The position numbers and the translations under genes were made by a program. 14,608 nucleotides of DNA, from assembly GCA_014874425.1 (NCBI GenBank), contig JACWAG010000097.1, positions 1 through 14,608 of the forward strand. Reading direction: 5' to 3'. Positions 13,910-14,608 of the stretch are shown here, one piece after another. This stretch comes from Syntrophaceae bacterium (lineage in GTDB: Bacteria; Desulfobacterota; Desulfomonilia; Desulfomonilales; Desulfomonilaceae). The notes beneath the pieces were generated by a model, which was not told the DNA's origin, did no database searches, and saw only the letters and a list, made by a program, of their open reading frames with translations. The stretch's first letter is position 1. The number at the start of each line of letters is the position of its first letter.

Positions 13910-14608
13910 CTACCAGAGATTGGATATGGGCTTTTGCGGCACATTGTCAACAGCTTGTGAAACTCCCACCGATTCGGGCTGCGAAGGCTCCGCCCTGGCG
14001 GTAAAGGTAGATTCTTCTTCAGTTTTAAGAGGTTTCGCCACCGGTTGGGGGAGTGGGAACTCGCCGCGAGCAAGTCTGGTGAGAAGTCCCTGGTCGACGA
14101 TGATGCAATAGGAGCCCACGGAAAGAGTATGGAACACAGCTTCAGCATCCTGCCAATCGAGGCCAAGACAGCCGTGAGTCAGTCTGCCCCCGGTAGCTTC
14201 GGCATAATGAATATATCTGGAGCCGTCAAACACCAGTTTATATCTAAAGAATCCAGGCACTCTGCGATCTTCCCACCTAGCCGGTATAGGTTCACCTTCC
14301 TCAAGGAAGTACCAGTCTGGTCGAACCCAGTCAGCGACAGCAACCTTACTCTTGATAGGAAATATGCCGACCGGGGTTTCAAACGCGCCTGTCCTAGTCT
14401 TACCCTTGCCTATCGCAACTGGTCCTATGCGTAATAGCCGACCTTCCCTATCATAAAGATAGTATTGAAAATTTCTCTTATCTATAATGATGAACGCTTT
14501 GCCATTTTTGTTCCTTATAAGGGAGCCGATATTTCGAGCGTTGGACAGCGCTCCCTGAATTTGACCCTCATCCTGCAAACGGTGTCCGTAATAATTATCG
14601 TAAATCTC
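13910..14608 (-). CDS. L,D-transpeptidase (YkuD domain), 5' end outside window
   Basis: This is a periplasmic cysteine transpeptidase of the YkuD family, which makes 3-3 peptidoglycan cross-links or attaches proteins to peptidoglycan. The frame stays open to the right edge of the window: upstream of the TTG at 14578 it reads EIYDNYYGHRL with no start, so the gene is cut and its signal peptide is missing here. The visible domain has FIIIDKRNFQYYLYDREGRL, GKTRTGAFETPVGIFPI (the family's T.tG.f.TPvG segment), and the active-site region IHYAEATGGRLTHGCLGLD with the catalytic Cys codon at 14168-14170. After HGC the usual Arg two positions later is Gly. A proline- and glutamate-rich tail of about 50 residues follows the domain. 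The stop is 67 nt before the lipoprotein gene on the same strand. Confidence 0.85.
   Translation of the reverse strand, partial: EIYDNYYGHRLQDEGQIQGALSNARNIGSLIRNKNGKAFIIIDKRNFQYYLYDREGRLLRIGPVAIGKGKTRTGAFETPVGIFPIKSKVAVADWVRPDWYFLEEGEPIPARWEDRRVPGFFRYKLVFDGSRYIHYAEATGGRLTHGCLGLDWQDAEAVFHTLSVGSYCIIVDQGLLTRLARGEFPLPQPVAKPLKTEEESTFTARAEPSQPESVGVSQAVDNVPQKPISNLW

Noticed and set aside
13873..14166. Minus-strand ORF of 97 aa within the L,D-transpeptidase region
   Set aside because: It overlaps the transpeptidase 3' part in another frame on the same strand; the YkuD frame holds the conserved motifs.

Overview
The window looks like ordinary chromosomal DNA of a Gram-negative, menaquinone-using bacterium, most likely an anaerobe of the former Deltaproteobacteria (Desulfobacterota and relatives). 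This placement is inferred from three things: a futalosine-type menaquinone cluster, a hisC-cmk-rpsA run with a six-domain ribosomal protein S1, and exported DUF3108 and L,D-transpeptidase proteins. I see no mobile element, CRISPR array, tRNA or rRNA gene, phage gene or defence system. The strongest theme is metabolic.

Region 1 (about 1-7015, minus strand) is a tightly packed seven-gene operon. In transcription order it reads ubiD-like decarboxylase (mqnL type), ubiA-like prenyltransferase (mqnP type), mqnE, mqnA, mqnC, mqnD and mqnB. It ends at a hairpin at 55-85 that can act as a terminator on either strand. MqnA dehydrates chorismate. MqnE joins the product to SAM to make aminofutalosine. 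MqnB-type hydrolysis removes the base, MqnC cyclises, MqnD releases 1,4-dihydroxy-6-naphthoate, and the UbiA and UbiD homologues prenylate and decarboxylate it. Not in the window are the flavin prenyltransferase (UbiX/MqnM), a deaminase for aminofutalosine, and the final methyltransferase.

Region 2 (7016-7194) is a divergent intergenic region. It holds a strong sigma70-like promoter for hisC, a weaker candidate for the mqn operon, and several small inverted repeats.

Region 3 (7195-11124, plus strand) carries hisC, cmk and rpsA, closed by a 14-bp perfect hairpin terminator. It resembles a trimmed version of the proteobacterial aromatic/cmk/rpsA supraoperon.

Region 4 (11123-14608, minus strand) is convergent with rpsA. 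In transcription order it has an L,D-transpeptidase cut by the window edge, a small lipocalin-like lipoprotein, an exported DUF3108 protein translated from a TTG codon, and a class II tRNA nucleotidyltransferase with an HD domain. The first three act in the envelope; the last acts in tRNA 3'-end maturation.

No gap between genes exceeds 300 bases. The items most worth a second look are the structured 3' region of rpsA, the palindrome at the start of the mqn operon, the overlapping short ORF in the rpsA leader, and the divergent active-site signature of the L,D-transpeptidase.
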